A stretch of DNA of 64,000 bases from Yamagishiella unicocca. Taxonomy: Eukaryota; Chlorophyta; Chlorophyceae; Chlamydomonadales; Volvocaceae. Below the pieces are notes generated by a model. The model was not told the origin of the DNA. It saw only the letters and a program-made list of their open reading frames with translations, and did no database searches. This document shows positions 22,597 through 33,132 of the stretch, piece after piece; position 1 is the stretch's first letter, and the number at the start of each line of letters is the position of its first letter. Made by a program: the position numbers and the translations under genes. The DNA is taken from assembly GCA_003116995.1 (NCBI GenBank), contig BDSL01000019.1:682001-746000 (forward strand), given 5' to 3'.

Positions 22597-24623
22597 GCGG
22601 CAGGGCAGGGACAGCAGGTGCAGGTCGGGAACAGGACAACCGCTGCGGTAGTGCTGGATCTCGGTAGCGCTGGATCTTGGTAGCGCTGGATCTCGGTAGC
22701 GCTGGATCTCGGTAGCGCTGGATCTCGGTAGCGCTGGATCTTGGTAGCGCTGGATCTCGGTAGCGCTGGATCTCGGTAGCGCTGATCCTCGGTAGCGCTG
22801 AACGGCGCGAGGCCGAGCGGCCGCATCAGCGTGCAGCGCCCGGCGGCAGGTTGAGCGCGCTACCAGGAGCAAGCCCTCCCAACCGGTGGCTTCCTTTGGC
22901 TCGTCAACTTTGGCAGCACCATTGCATCGCGCTGCGATGCATTGCGGCTTGCGGAAGGGGCGGGCGGTGCGGCGGTGTGGTTCACAGCAGGTGGCGGCAG
23001 CGACCACGATCGCGATCGCGGCGGCCCGGCGGAGCAGTCTTCTAACAGATCCAGCCGGGGCCAGGGCTGGTGCGTCGTTCGACCGTCGTGGCACCACCAC
23101 CACCACCACCACTACCAGCACACCCGGCCTCGAACCGGGGTCCAGAGGGGGAAGAAGTAGCTGGACATGGGCGCGTTGATAGTAGTATTCGTCGTTACAA
23201 AGTGGCTACAGACTTTTAGATAGCAGATAGATCCATCGGGCGCGTCGCGTCGGTGGTGGAGCTGCTCAGGAGGCGGGAGCTCCGTAAGCTTGTGACGGGG
23301 CGCATTCGTGTTTTCCTCGTAGCCCCTCCTAGGCCGGGAGCTGCTATTGCGGCCCTCCCTGGTCGCCTCCTACGGTTGCATGGCACGGTCCGGGCATTTT
23401 TTTGTGTGGTGGCAGCGTCTCTCTAGCTGCGGGGCAGGGGCAGGGAGGGGGTTGTCTCGGGAGGAGCTGCCGAGCCGGGGCTGGGGATGCAGGCCTGATT
23501 TGCTTGCAGCTTTGCGAGGCAGCTTGCTAGGGAACCGTGGGTTGACTGGGGTACAGGGGTAGGAGGTCGACGCAGCAGCCGGGTGGGGGCGGTGGTGCCT
23601 GGCTGGGGTGGCTGGGTGGCTGAAGCGGCGGCAGGGCTGATGCCACCCTCCTCCACCCCCCCGGGCGCGCGTCCCCTCACCCAACCCTGGCTCTATCCTG
23701 TATAGGTGCGGCTGGCTGGTTGGTGCAGCTGCGCGTAAGTGTCTTTTTTGAACGACGTGTACGCGGATGCCGTACCGTACGTGGACTGGCGATGCGGACG
23801 AGGGCCCAGCTCACCGGCCAGCTTCGGTACGGACCATGGGGTTTTTGTTTTTGGGCCTCCGGAGATCCTCGGTATCTACTGCGGGTTTGGTTAAGGCTGT
23901 GTCGCTTGACGTTTGCACCTGTGTATATGTCACGTAGGGTGCGCCGTATATGTCACTCCAAAGCAGTGGCGCACCTGCCAGACTGACTCGTTGATTGTTT
24001 GTGCGCCTGTGCTCGTATTCTTTGCTGAAGGCGCCGATGTTTTCTCGCTGTGCTCTGTACGACGATGTCCGCGCTGTACGATGTCGTATTTGGGTGCGCT
24101 GCACCTCTAGGAAAAGTCGTGCGGCGCCGAGTTCGTGCAGTGGGAGGGAGGGGGGGGAGTAGTCGACCAGCAAGGCCCGGTGAGGTACGCGGTATGCGGG
24201 GTGCCTACAGGCCCCCCCGAGGTGCGAACCTCCGCTGTCCTCTGCGCCATCCAGCTGTGGCGGCTAGGCAAACTCGAACGGTTTATTTGCAACAGGGGAG
24301 GGTTCCCCTATTGCGGTTAAAAAGGGAAGCGAAGGCACGCAGTGATCGAGACAGGTATCGATAAGGCTGTCCAAAAACAGTCCAGCAGCTTCCGAGGACC
24401 GTGCCGGCCGTATTCCGTTCAGGAGTGTCGGGGCGACCAACCATCCTCCGCTCAGCAGCACCTCCTCCGCCCGGCACAACACCAACATCCTACAACACAC
24501 CGCATGCAACCACCACATGCAACCACCGCATGCAACCACCGCATGCAAGCTGCAACACGAGCGCTTCTTCTTCTGCCCTCACAATGCTGACTCCCACCGC
24601 AACCACCACCACCACCAGGCGCC
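22597..24623. other. Convergent intergenic region between DUF1997 and HMGS genes
   Basis: Two kilobases without a supported gene. It contains a 16-bp minisatellite (22645-22800). A minus-strand TGTAA at 23199-23195 is a possible but distant HMGS polyadenylation signal. The remaining open frames lack family motifs and splice support. Confidence 0.55.
22645..22800. repeat. 16-bp minisatellite, about nine copies
   Basis: CTCGGTAGCGCTGGAT is repeated with a C/T variant (CTTGG) at some units. It lies just after the DUF1997 stop, probably in its 3' UTR. Confidence 0.85.
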
Positions 24624-27600
24624 CTACGCCTTGCGCTCGTACCACCGCCTGCTGTGCTCGTCCACCCGCACCAGGTAGTACGACCCCGCCGCCACGTCAG
24701 CCAGGTCACCGCCGGGTGCGTACGGCACGGGGCACGTGTACGACTCTGCCACCTGCGAGGACACCGCGTCAAAGCACGATAGCGGGCGCTGCACCCTGGC
24801 GCACAGCCGGCCGTCCAGGTCCAGGACGCGCCGCATCGCTTCCAGAGTGAACCGTGGGTCGCTGGGTCCACTGTCAGCACCCCCAACACCAATTCCATCA
24901 CCAGTGCCCATCGGGTGAACCCCGTCTCCCTCGCACCCACCCCACCCCGGTGCCGACGCCGCCGTGCGGCCCCCCTGCTCTGTGGCCCGGGGGGGTGCGC
25001 CTGGGCAGCCAACGGCGTGGGTTCCGGGGCCACGAGCGACCAGGCTGAGCAGGCTGGCAATGGTTCCGGAGCCAAATGAGAAGAGCAGCACCCGGCGGCC
25101 GGCCAGATCCGGCCCCTGCCGCCAGACCAGACTTGCCAGCCCCTGCCAGACGCACGCGGTGTATGAGTTGCCCACCTGGGGAGGGGAGGAGGAGGGCAGA
25201 GGGGGAAGGGAGTCAGTGTGGGTAGAATGCCCAACCCACCCGCACAGGCGCTGGAGGAGCTCGCCTGGCCCCGCCACGTCCCGTGCCCGCCTCAAGAGGC
25301 CCGCTACTCCCGGATCGTGACGAGACCGCTCTGCGCCGCACCTGCTTCTGGAGCCAGGCCGCGTCGTCAGCCTTCTCGCGACACAACGCGGCGGTGGCGC
25401 CGAGCAGCTGCGCCTCTAGCGCCTTGTCGTTCAGCCGCCACGTGGGGTACGGCTCGTACGACTCGGGCAGCTGCTCAGCTGGGCTCAGGATGCGGGCCCC
25501 ACCTGGGCCTGACGGCCTGCTGGCTGGACACGACGATCCTGCTGCCCCCGCGGCTGCCTGTGCTGTTGTTGCCCCCGCTGCTGCTGCTACTGCCGTCGAC
25601 GCTGATGTTACCGAAGTAGAAGGAGAGCAAGCACCTGCCTGCAGCGCTGTCGTGGTCGGTGGAACAAGGCTGGGAGAGCTGACACTCCGGCTCGAGGAGG
25701 CGCCGCCACCCGGAGCAGTGGGCCCTCGCCCGCTCGCATGCCCCCCTGGCGACCCTGGCAGCGGACTGCCCGCTGCGCCAGCATCTGCCCCCGGCGCTGC
25801 TGTCGACCCGGTGTCCAGCCCTGGCATCCACGGCCCCCCGGGTGCGGCTTCCATTTCCTGTGTCCCTGCGGGTGCTGCCGCCACCTCGGCCTGCTGCTGT
25901 TGCTGCTGCATCCATTCCTGCACCCACTCCTCTGGCTGCGCACGCTGCGGCGGCCCCTCTCCGCCGTTCCACCCCGCCCCCGCGTCCACCGCCGGCTCCT
26001 GTTCTGGCAGCACCCCCTCCCCCCGCCCCTCGCCGCTTCCTCCCTGCGCTTGCTGGTCCCCGCCACCCCCTCCACCGGCCGCTGCCTCCACCGGGGCCCC
26101 GGCCCCCTCCGCCGCCCTCAGCTCGTCCATCAGCGCCACCCGCATAAGCCCCTTCCGAGCCAGCTTGGCGAAGGGGGCATGCGCCACGTAGTGCGCCACA
26201 CGGGGCAACACGCCTGTGAGGCGAGGCGGGCTGGGGGGCCTGAGCCAGGTGTATGTGCAGGGGAGGTAGGAAACGGGGGGCCAGCCCAGTTCCACGGAAC
26301 CCAGAGGGGACCCAGATCCACAGGTTCCTTCACCTCTAACCCACGCACCCAACCAACCCCTCCCCACTCACCCGCTCCCGGCGCCAGCTCGCCCGCCCCC
26401 TCCAGCCGGTCCGCCAGCCTCATCGCGCAGCGCCCAGCCGCACCCAGGTACTGAGCCAGGGTCAGCGGGCCGTCCACAACCGGGTACGGCAGCGCGGCGA
26501 GCGGCTTGTGGAAGTCCCAGGAGTGCTCCGAGTGGGTGCCGTACCACATGGGGTCTAGTACGAGGGGGGCGTCCGGGCCCACGAGGAAGGCGGCGGCGCC
26601 GCACCCACCTGCGGACCGACCCACCGACCCACGGGGTGGGTGAGGAGGGGCGGATGCGCCGTCGGGGGTGCAGGCGTGAGGTGGTGCAGCGGGGGGGGGG
26701 TGGAGGGGAGGGAGGCGGCGGGAGCAAGCAGCACAGCTGCACTGGCCCCGGCAGCCTCGTCGGCTTTGCGCTGGTGGGGCCTGCGGGTGCCTGCCCCGGA
26801 CGGCCCCACTCGGGCTCACTGGGTTGCCGCCGACCGAGACACGCGCGCACGAGCTCCCTCCCCGACCCGTTAACTCAACCCCATGTACGCCAGCTGCACC
26901 AACGGGCTGCAGGGCTACGACTGCCTCTCTCCAATCATGGGCTGGGCAGCTACGACCCCACCGGGTACTTCTCGGCCACCCCCCTCCCGCACCCAGCTCC
27001 GCCCCACACGCCCTGCGGGCCCCAACGCCGCGCCCCGACCCCCCCCCCGGCTGCGAGTACCGACCCGTGGGTCGCGCCGCCGTGCCCGGCGCGTACAGCG
27101 CCACGTCCGCCGCCACCACCAGCGCCAGCCGGCCGTCCCAGCGGCGGCTCTCCACCCACGCCGCCGCCGCCAGCAACGCCGCGGTGCTTCCGAAGCAAGC
27201 GTGGATGCAGTCGGCGCCCTCAGCGGGGGGGCCGGAGCCATAGCGCCGCCCCCGCTGCTGCTGCGGGCTCCGCTGCTGCTGCGTCCGGTGCGCTTCTCCG
27301 TCCCCTTCTTCCTCCCGACCTTCCTGCTGTTGCTGCTGTTCTTGTTGGAAGAGCTGCATCAGGTGCGACTTGATGCTCTTGCTGCGGTCCACCCCCGACT
27401 CGGTGGCCACCTGCAGGTGCCCAACCTCCCGCGGTCGTACGCCGTACTTTTCCAGCAGCGAGTGCGCCGCCGTCAGCGCCAGCGACACGGCGTCCTCACG
27501 GTCGCTGCAAAAGGCCATCTCCTCCTGATGGTGGCGGTGGCGGCGGTTGTGGGGACAACAACACAACACAACCCGGCGGGGGCGGGGGCCGGGAGAGGTA

Positions 27601-28619
27601 CGGCCGGTGAGGGGCTCATACGAGACACGGGAACACGGGGGGGGGGTCGAGGAAGACCCGTGGATGCGAGGAAACACCGTTTAGGAACACGGGGTGGGTG
27701 GGTGGTGCCCGGGGCCGGAGTGATGGTTGCAGTGAGGGGCTGACACGGGACCTGGACGCGGTTGAAGTACGGCCAGGCCGGGGTGGGGCGGGGCGGGCGA
27801 GGTAGGCGGAGTGCGGCCTCTGTCCCGGGGGTGGTGAAGGGCCATGCTGGCGGGTGTGCCGCACGTCGTACTCCGGCCAGGCCGCTCACCTGGCCCAGGC
27901 CGATGGTGTATTTTCCAGGGCAGCCGTCCGCCGCTTCCATGTCGGTCATGCTGACCTGGGGGCCGGGAGTGGGGGGCGGAGGGCAGGCGGGGCGCGGGCA
28001 GGGGGGTAGAAATGTGGTACGAGCTGCGGGTAAATCTGTGTGGGTGGAGGGGGACGGGATGAGCGGGACAGGGGGGGAGGGGGGCCGCCTGCGGAGGAGG
28101 GGGGGCCGGGCTGTTTGTGTATGAGTGCCCCTTCGCACCAGGACGAGCAGTGGGAGGGAGGGAAGACGGCAGCGCAGGGGGCTATCCTGCCGTGGCCACC
28201 GAAGAGGTGCCGCGCGCGGCGAACCGGGTGACATGATGGGCTGGACGCCGGGGGGGGGTGAGGCGGAGGATGAGGTCTAGAGAGAGATGCGACGCTATCG
28301 GAAGTCACAAATGTTGGGTCGGCGGGGTACTAGCTTGTTTCGCTATGAAGGGCGTAACGCCTCAGGGCAGTTGGTCGCCCCGGACTCCATCCGCGTTGAC
28401 CGTGCAGGTTGACCCAGTACGACCAAGGAGTTCTGCTCGCTGCGGACCCCCCCTCCTGCCCGCTGCAGAAGTCGCGCTCTCCCCCTGCATTTGCCAAGAA
28501 CGTCGGGCCGTTCGTAGGTGCACCCTCACTTTTTGTGCAGGAAAGTAGACCTCCAGAGCCAGAATGCCCACGGCGTTGGGCCTGGGTGGATCGTCGCCAT
28601 GCCGCCAGCTGGCTGCCAT
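24624..28619 (-). CDS. HMGS: Hydroxymethylglutaryl-CoA synthase
   Basis: Minus-strand exons: 28619-28530, 27955-27890, 27524-27065, 26608-26372, 26213-25342, 25175-~24937, ~24870-24624; about 736 residues. Condenses acetyl-CoA with acetoacetyl-CoA to HMG-CoA. The order of motifs is that of eukaryotic HMGS: VGILALEVYFPAQK, GKYTIGLGQ, FCSDRED, TESGVDRSKSIKSHLMQLF (catalytic Glu94), HACFGSTAAL (nucleophile Cys162), WDGRLALVVAADVALYA, ARPTGGCGAAAFLVGPDAPL, THSEHSWDFHKP, AHAPFAKLARK (His296), GNSYTACVWQGLASL, LFSFGSGT and YYLVRVDEHSRRWY. All three catalytic residues are kept. It exceeds the usual ~520 residues because of a Gln-rich loop before the Cys and a ~210-residue Gly/Ala/Pro/Ser insert in exon 5. 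The last intron's exact ends are ambiguous, since two acceptors keep frame. Its presence in a green alga is unexpected. Confidence 0.88.
27635..27690 (+). repeat. Degenerate TIR-arm copy in HMGS intron
   Basis: GGTCGAGGAAGACCCGTGGA followed by an AACACCGTTTAGG-type tail resembles the arm of the 1462-2627 element. It is in the intron between HMGS exons 2 and 3. Comparable arms are at 15188-15225, 30665-30695 and, inverted, 51700-51732. Confidence 0.55.
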
Positions 28620-28880
28620 GAGGTCGCGTCGAAGCTCGCGCTACCACAGGCGGTCGCTAGCAGCTCTCGCAACCGCCAAAATACGAAAAGAAGCCAGATT
28701 TGCTCACGGGACGCATCAAAGCGCTTTGGTGCATGACTTGATACAGTAATGCTGAAAACGGAACCATTCCAGCAGCTGTGGAAACGACGTACCAGATCGG
28801 TCAGCGTACGGCAACAGGCGGGAGAACAAATGTTTTACCGCGACCCAATTGGTGGGCGTTTACGAGACCTGTGAAGCACC
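28620..28880. promoter_or_regulatory. Divergent promoter region, HMGS and PsbP-domain genes
   Basis: These 261 bp separate two genes reading away from one another and must hold both promoters and 5' UTRs. No TATA box is obvious. Confidence 0.45.
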
Positions 28881-31682
28881 ATGCGTACGTGTAGCATCAC
28901 ATCCTGCCAAGGCCGCCACCACCTGCGGCGGGCGCTTGCATGCAGCCACTTGCAGAATTGCAGCGTCTTGCCTCGCCACGAAAGTCACGGCCGTCGGATT
29001 AACGTCCTACAATGCCTGAGCGCATCTACAAACACTTCAACACTTGCCCAGCTGTCAGCGCGCGGCTCGCCCAATTCGCACGACGCGGCGTCATGCCTAG
29101 AGCTGGCGCTCCCCCGGCGGACTCTCCTGGCAATGGCTGCGTTAGTGGTCACGTCATTCTCACAAAGTGGTGGTGGAGCGGCGCGAGCAGAAGGTGGGAG
29201 ATGTCTGTTCCCCGGAACGCGAACGCCGCCTACAGCATCGCTGCACGCGCTCGCACCCCAGGCCAGGCCTTGCCTGCGCCCAGCAAGGAACCATCAACTT
29301 ATCCAGTATAGACAATCCCATTGTGCTGTGGCGTCCATTTGCCCATGCTTGCCGTGCCTCGCGTGGGGGGGATGTCTCGGCATGCGGGTTGTGCCGAGTA
29401 TTTGCAAGCATGGAGACACTCCAGTGGGGCTCAGCCAGCGACCTGGAAACCCATCTCGAACATCAGACCCGTACCGATCACAATCCACTCGTTGAGAGGG
29501 GCTCCTCAGGGCAGCCTACCGGTGGCGAAGCCACTGCAACCAACCCGTCTCCTCCTCCTCCTAGCGCCCCTCCGCCGCGGCCTCCCCCGCGCTCTCCGTC
29601 CCCTACCCCCCTTGCCACGCCCCTCAGCACGCTTGGCCCGTCGTGTACACTACACTAGGGGTGTAACACCATGAATCCTCTAGACAATAGGGGCTCTGTA
29701 GTCACGGCAACAGCACACGAGGACAAACGCAATGCCCTGGCTCCGGAACCAGTGCCGGTAACACGTCCGTGCCGCCAACCAGGTGTAACGCGCCCCGCCC
29801 CCGCACACACATCTCTTTCCAATCCTCCCAGAGGCCCCGGCTTCCAGGGGCGGCGCTGACGCCTCCCCGGGCGCATCCGTGCCGCTCACCGAGTACGTCA
29901 ACACGAAGCAGCAGTACCGGCTGATGGTGCCAGCCTCCTGGGACGTCAAGGGGAAAGCGGGTGAGGTCCCGAGGAAGCACACCGCGCAGGCCGGGGGCGG
30001 CAGCATGGGGGTTGGACTGGTCCCATGGGGGCGGGCGGCAGCATGGGGGTTGGACCGGTCCCATGGGGGCGGCAGCATGGGGGTTGGACCGGTCCCATGG
30101 GGGCGGCAGCATGGGGGTTGGACCGGTCCCATGGGGGCGGCAGCATGGGGGTTGGACTGGTCCCATGGGGGCGGCAGCATGGGGGTTGGACCGGTCCCAT
30201 GGGGGCGGCAGCATGGGGGTTGGACCGGTCCCATGGGGGTGGCCTGCACCCACCCACTCGCAGGCGAGGCCGAGGCGGCTATCCAGGCCCCTGGGGGTGT
30301 GACAAGAGGGGCGGCGATGCTGTGTCGGCTGATGAAGGCGAAGGGCTTGCAGGACGGGTCAGATTAGGCGCACTCCACACCACACCACACCACACCAGAC
30401 ACCGCTGTGCTCCTTCTCATGCCCTGACCCCGCCTTGGCCTGCTCTGCCCCCTGCCCCCCACTGCCCCTGCCCCTCCCCCGCCCTGTCCCTGCCCCCTAG
30501 GTGCCGACGTGTTGTTTGAGGACCCAGCCCGCCGCTCCAGCAGCGTTGGCATCACCGTCAACCCGGTCAAGGTGTCCTCCATTCAGCAGTTTGGGGAGCT
30601 GGAGGACGTGGGGAACAAGCTGCTGGAGGCGGAGCGCAAGAAGGTGCGGCCGGCCGCCGGGGGGGGTTTCAAGGAAGACCCGTGGATGCCAGACACGTGG
30701 ACCCGCCGGGGGGGGCCTGAGAGGAAACCCGTAGGTCGGCACTGAACAGCGGCAGCACGGGCAGGTCGTCCTTGAGCCTGAGGGGGGGGCGGGGCAGGAA
30801 GAGGGCGGGCAGAGGAGGGGAGGGGTGAGAGGGCGGGCAGAGGAGGGGAGGGGTAGGTCGGCACTCAGGAGATCAAATCGAGTAGGAAACGTTTGGTACA
30901 CTGGTTTGGAAATGTGCGCTGGAGGACTTGGTGTAGGGTTGAAGGAAGGGTGTCAGCTATCTGCGCCGTCTGACCGGCCAAGGTCCGATTAAGAATGGAT
31001 CGCACTTTGCTGCGGCGGCGGCCTGCAGGAGAGCACTCTGGAGGTGGGGCTGGTGGCCAGCTCCTCACGAGTAGGCGCCAGTGGTGCGACGCTGTACGAA
31101 TACGAGTACGAATTGGACAGCACCCGGGGGCGCAAGCGGATCCTAAACACCGTCACCATCTTCAACTCAAGGTGGGCCGCTGGTGGACGAGCAGTGGGGC
31201 GCTGGTGGACGAGCAATGGGGCGCTGGTGGACGAATAGTGGGAGGGAGGGAAGGAGGCGAGGAGGGAGGCAGGGGCGCGTATGGCTCTCCGGGGGTGGGG
31301 GAGGGGATGAGAGGGCTCTCCAGGGAGGGCATCCTGTAGGGTAAGTCGGGGCGTCGGACAGAGGTGCCGTTTGCGTGGGGTTGCGTGCCGTCCAGGGGCG
31401 GCGGTGCCCCTGGGCGCGAATCGTCGCAAATTACTGTTGGGAGAGACCACACGTGACCTCTTTGCATGGAATGTTCGCTTGCACACCTCAACCCGGTCCA
31501 GTGCCGTGAACGTCCAGGCGCGCTGCAGCTGAAACGTGCTGCACGCGGTGTGCGGCTCGCGCAGGCTGTACATCTTGAACGCCAACTATAAGTGCGAAAA
31601 GGAGGCCTGCGGCGAGGCGGCGCTGAGCGGCGTGCAGCAGCTGCGGCAAGTGGCCGCCACGTTTGACGTGACCGCCGGCTAG
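28881..31682 (+). CDS. Thylakoid-lumen PsbP-domain protein
   Basis: Exons: 28881-29193, 29832-29960, 30501-30643, 31029-31171, 31565-31682; 281 residues. Exon 1 is a bipartite targeting peptide: an Arg/Ser/His-rich plastid transit part, then LPRRTLLAMAALVVTSF with a twin arginine before a hydrophobic core and a cleavage site ARA|E near residue 103, typical of Tat-dependent lumen import. The mature part has the PsbP fold signature: VPLTEYVNTKQQYRLMVPAS, FEDPARRSSSVGITVNPVKV, QFGELEDVGNKLLEAERKK, ATLYEYEYELDS and the C-terminal LYILNANYKCEKEACGEAAL. PsbP-domain relatives assist photosystem II, photosystem I or NDH assembly. The paralogue class is not decided, and it is too divergent to call oxygen-evolving-enhancer PsbP itself. 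Two introns carry notable repeats (30000-30240 and 30719-30945). Confidence 0.85.
30000..30240. repeat. Minisatellite in PsbP-gene intron 2
   Basis: About seven copies of a ~31-bp unit built from GCAGCATGGGGGTTGGAC and CGGTCCCATGGGGGCG, with one longer variant near 30030. It is on the 5' side of the intron 29961-30500. Confidence 0.85.
30719..30945 (-). repeat. Family C repeat carrying a fragment of cyclase exon 10
   Basis: Read on the minus strand, this PsbP-gene intron repeats cyclase positions ~5285-5476. It has the family C core, the C-rich tract, the acceptor CCCTCAG and then 33 bases identical to cyclase exon 10 (copy 30777-30745; source 5444-5476). The copy is closed on its far side by another family C end, GTGCCGACCTACGGGTTTCC. 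The fragment is antisense to the PsbP transcript and would be spliced out. Confidence 0.8.
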
Positions 31683-33132
31683 GAGCCGGGCACGACTGAG
31701 GCGGCAGAGGCGGTGGTGACGGCAGCAGCAGCAGCAGCAACAGCCTTGCCCTCCGGGGCATTTTCGGATAGCGGTGCGCTCGGTGCAGCGGCTCGTGCGC
31801 GCGTCTGAGGCCGTGCACGTGGGACTCGAACACGCGACTCCTCGATTGCCCGTCACTGGAGGGCGTGCGCACCGGACGAGCGGCTGGGCTGATGGGGCGA
31901 GGGTAGGGGGTGGCGCCACAGTGGCGTGGGATCTGCGCCGTACAGCCAGCGGGGGTCAGGGTAGGTCATGGTGGGGTAGAAGGCGTCGAGGACGCGTCAG
32001 CTGAGAGAGGCTGCGTTTCAACAGTCGTGTCTCCCGTTAGATAGTTAGCCGGGGGAGGTTGGTCCTTCCCCAAAAGCGGCGGGTGTGCCTGTAGCAAATG
32101 GAGTTCTTGCTCCAGTGGCATGGTAGTTTCTGTAGGACCAATAGCCGCCTTAAGGCGGGTTCCGGACGGAGGCAGTGATCCTCTTCGCGCGGTACTGAGA
32201 GGCACCCTCGGTGGGAAGAAACACGCAGCCGGTACGATGACGCGCACCATGCACTTTAATAGCGCGCTGCACGTTAGGTGTGGACGGTGTGGAGGGTGCC
32301 AAGTCCGGGGGCAAGGATATTCGAATAGCGGGTGGTGTTGGTGTTTGGGACAGCTGCCAGCGCATCATGTCTCGAGGTTGCGCGGAGCTGGCCTCCCGCA
32401 GCCAGCGCATCATGTCTTGAGGGTCGTAAGGTCGGGTTTATGATGTAGCGTGGGCGGCCGGGTCGGTAAGGTTTCAGGGAGGCGGACATGGACCTGGGCT
32501 GCGCGCTCATTTAGCCCCGTTTTTGTCAATAAGCGTCTAAGCAAGGATACTGACTACATGGGAAGTTCAAGAATCAGCTCCGGCGCTCCGGCATCGAAGG
32601 CTTACGTCGGGCAACAGTCCTGTTCTGGCACCGCTTTGCAGCGTTTGGGGAGCCTTGCGCACACACCGGGACGCGCTCGCGTTTGTACAGCGAAGAGGGA
32701 GCGCCCCTCCAAGCCCCTGAAGCATAACCCACGTTGCGCCCAGCGCTCAGCCGCCGCACGCCGCGTCTTCGAGGCATTTACTTGCGTGATATCATTTCGA
32801 TGATCAGAACGCGTGGTTATACGTCAGTCAAACGGGTGGTCCGTGGGGCTATCTGGACTTGTCCCTAATCGTCCCATGGGACCAACCCCACTTTCGTCAG
32901 CATGCGTTGCAAATGCAGGCGCCTGAGATATATCTTTCAAACTTCTCTTAATTCCAGCGCAAGCGTGCTTCGAGAGGGGCGCCTACCGCGACATGCGTGT
33001 TGGTTGCCCCTGTCACCGCAGTCGGCCCTAGTCCAGACTTCGAGGCTATCGCCTGCCTGGGAATTAAGTCCGTAATTAGTCATTGGGTGGGGCAAATTTT
33101 AGCATCGCAGCGTCGTTGGCGCGTCGTTAGCC
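31683..33132. other. Intergenic region between PsbP and DUF7164-like genes
   Basis: No supported gene in 1.45 kb. A B-box-like GTTCGAGTCC is on the minus strand near 31825, but no tRNA folds around it. Confidence 0.55.

Noticed and set aside
24180..24290. tRNA-like GAGGTTCGCACCTC hairpin on the minus strand
   Set aside because: The T-arm-like hairpin has no matching acceptor stem or anticodon arm.
25283..26191. Long plus-strand open frame (302 codons), Ala/Pro-rich
   Set aside because: It is antisense to the HMGS insert and exists because GC-rich third positions remove stops. It has no domain and no splice support.
28258..28548. Plus-strand frame over the HMGS first exon
   Set aside because: The minus strand here encodes the unmistakable HMGS N-terminus; the plus-strand frame has no motif.
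31801..31870. Possible tRNA on the minus strand (GTTCGAGTCC B-box)
   Set aside because: The T-stem does not pair in the normal 5-7-5 form and no A-box or acceptor stem is present at the right distance.
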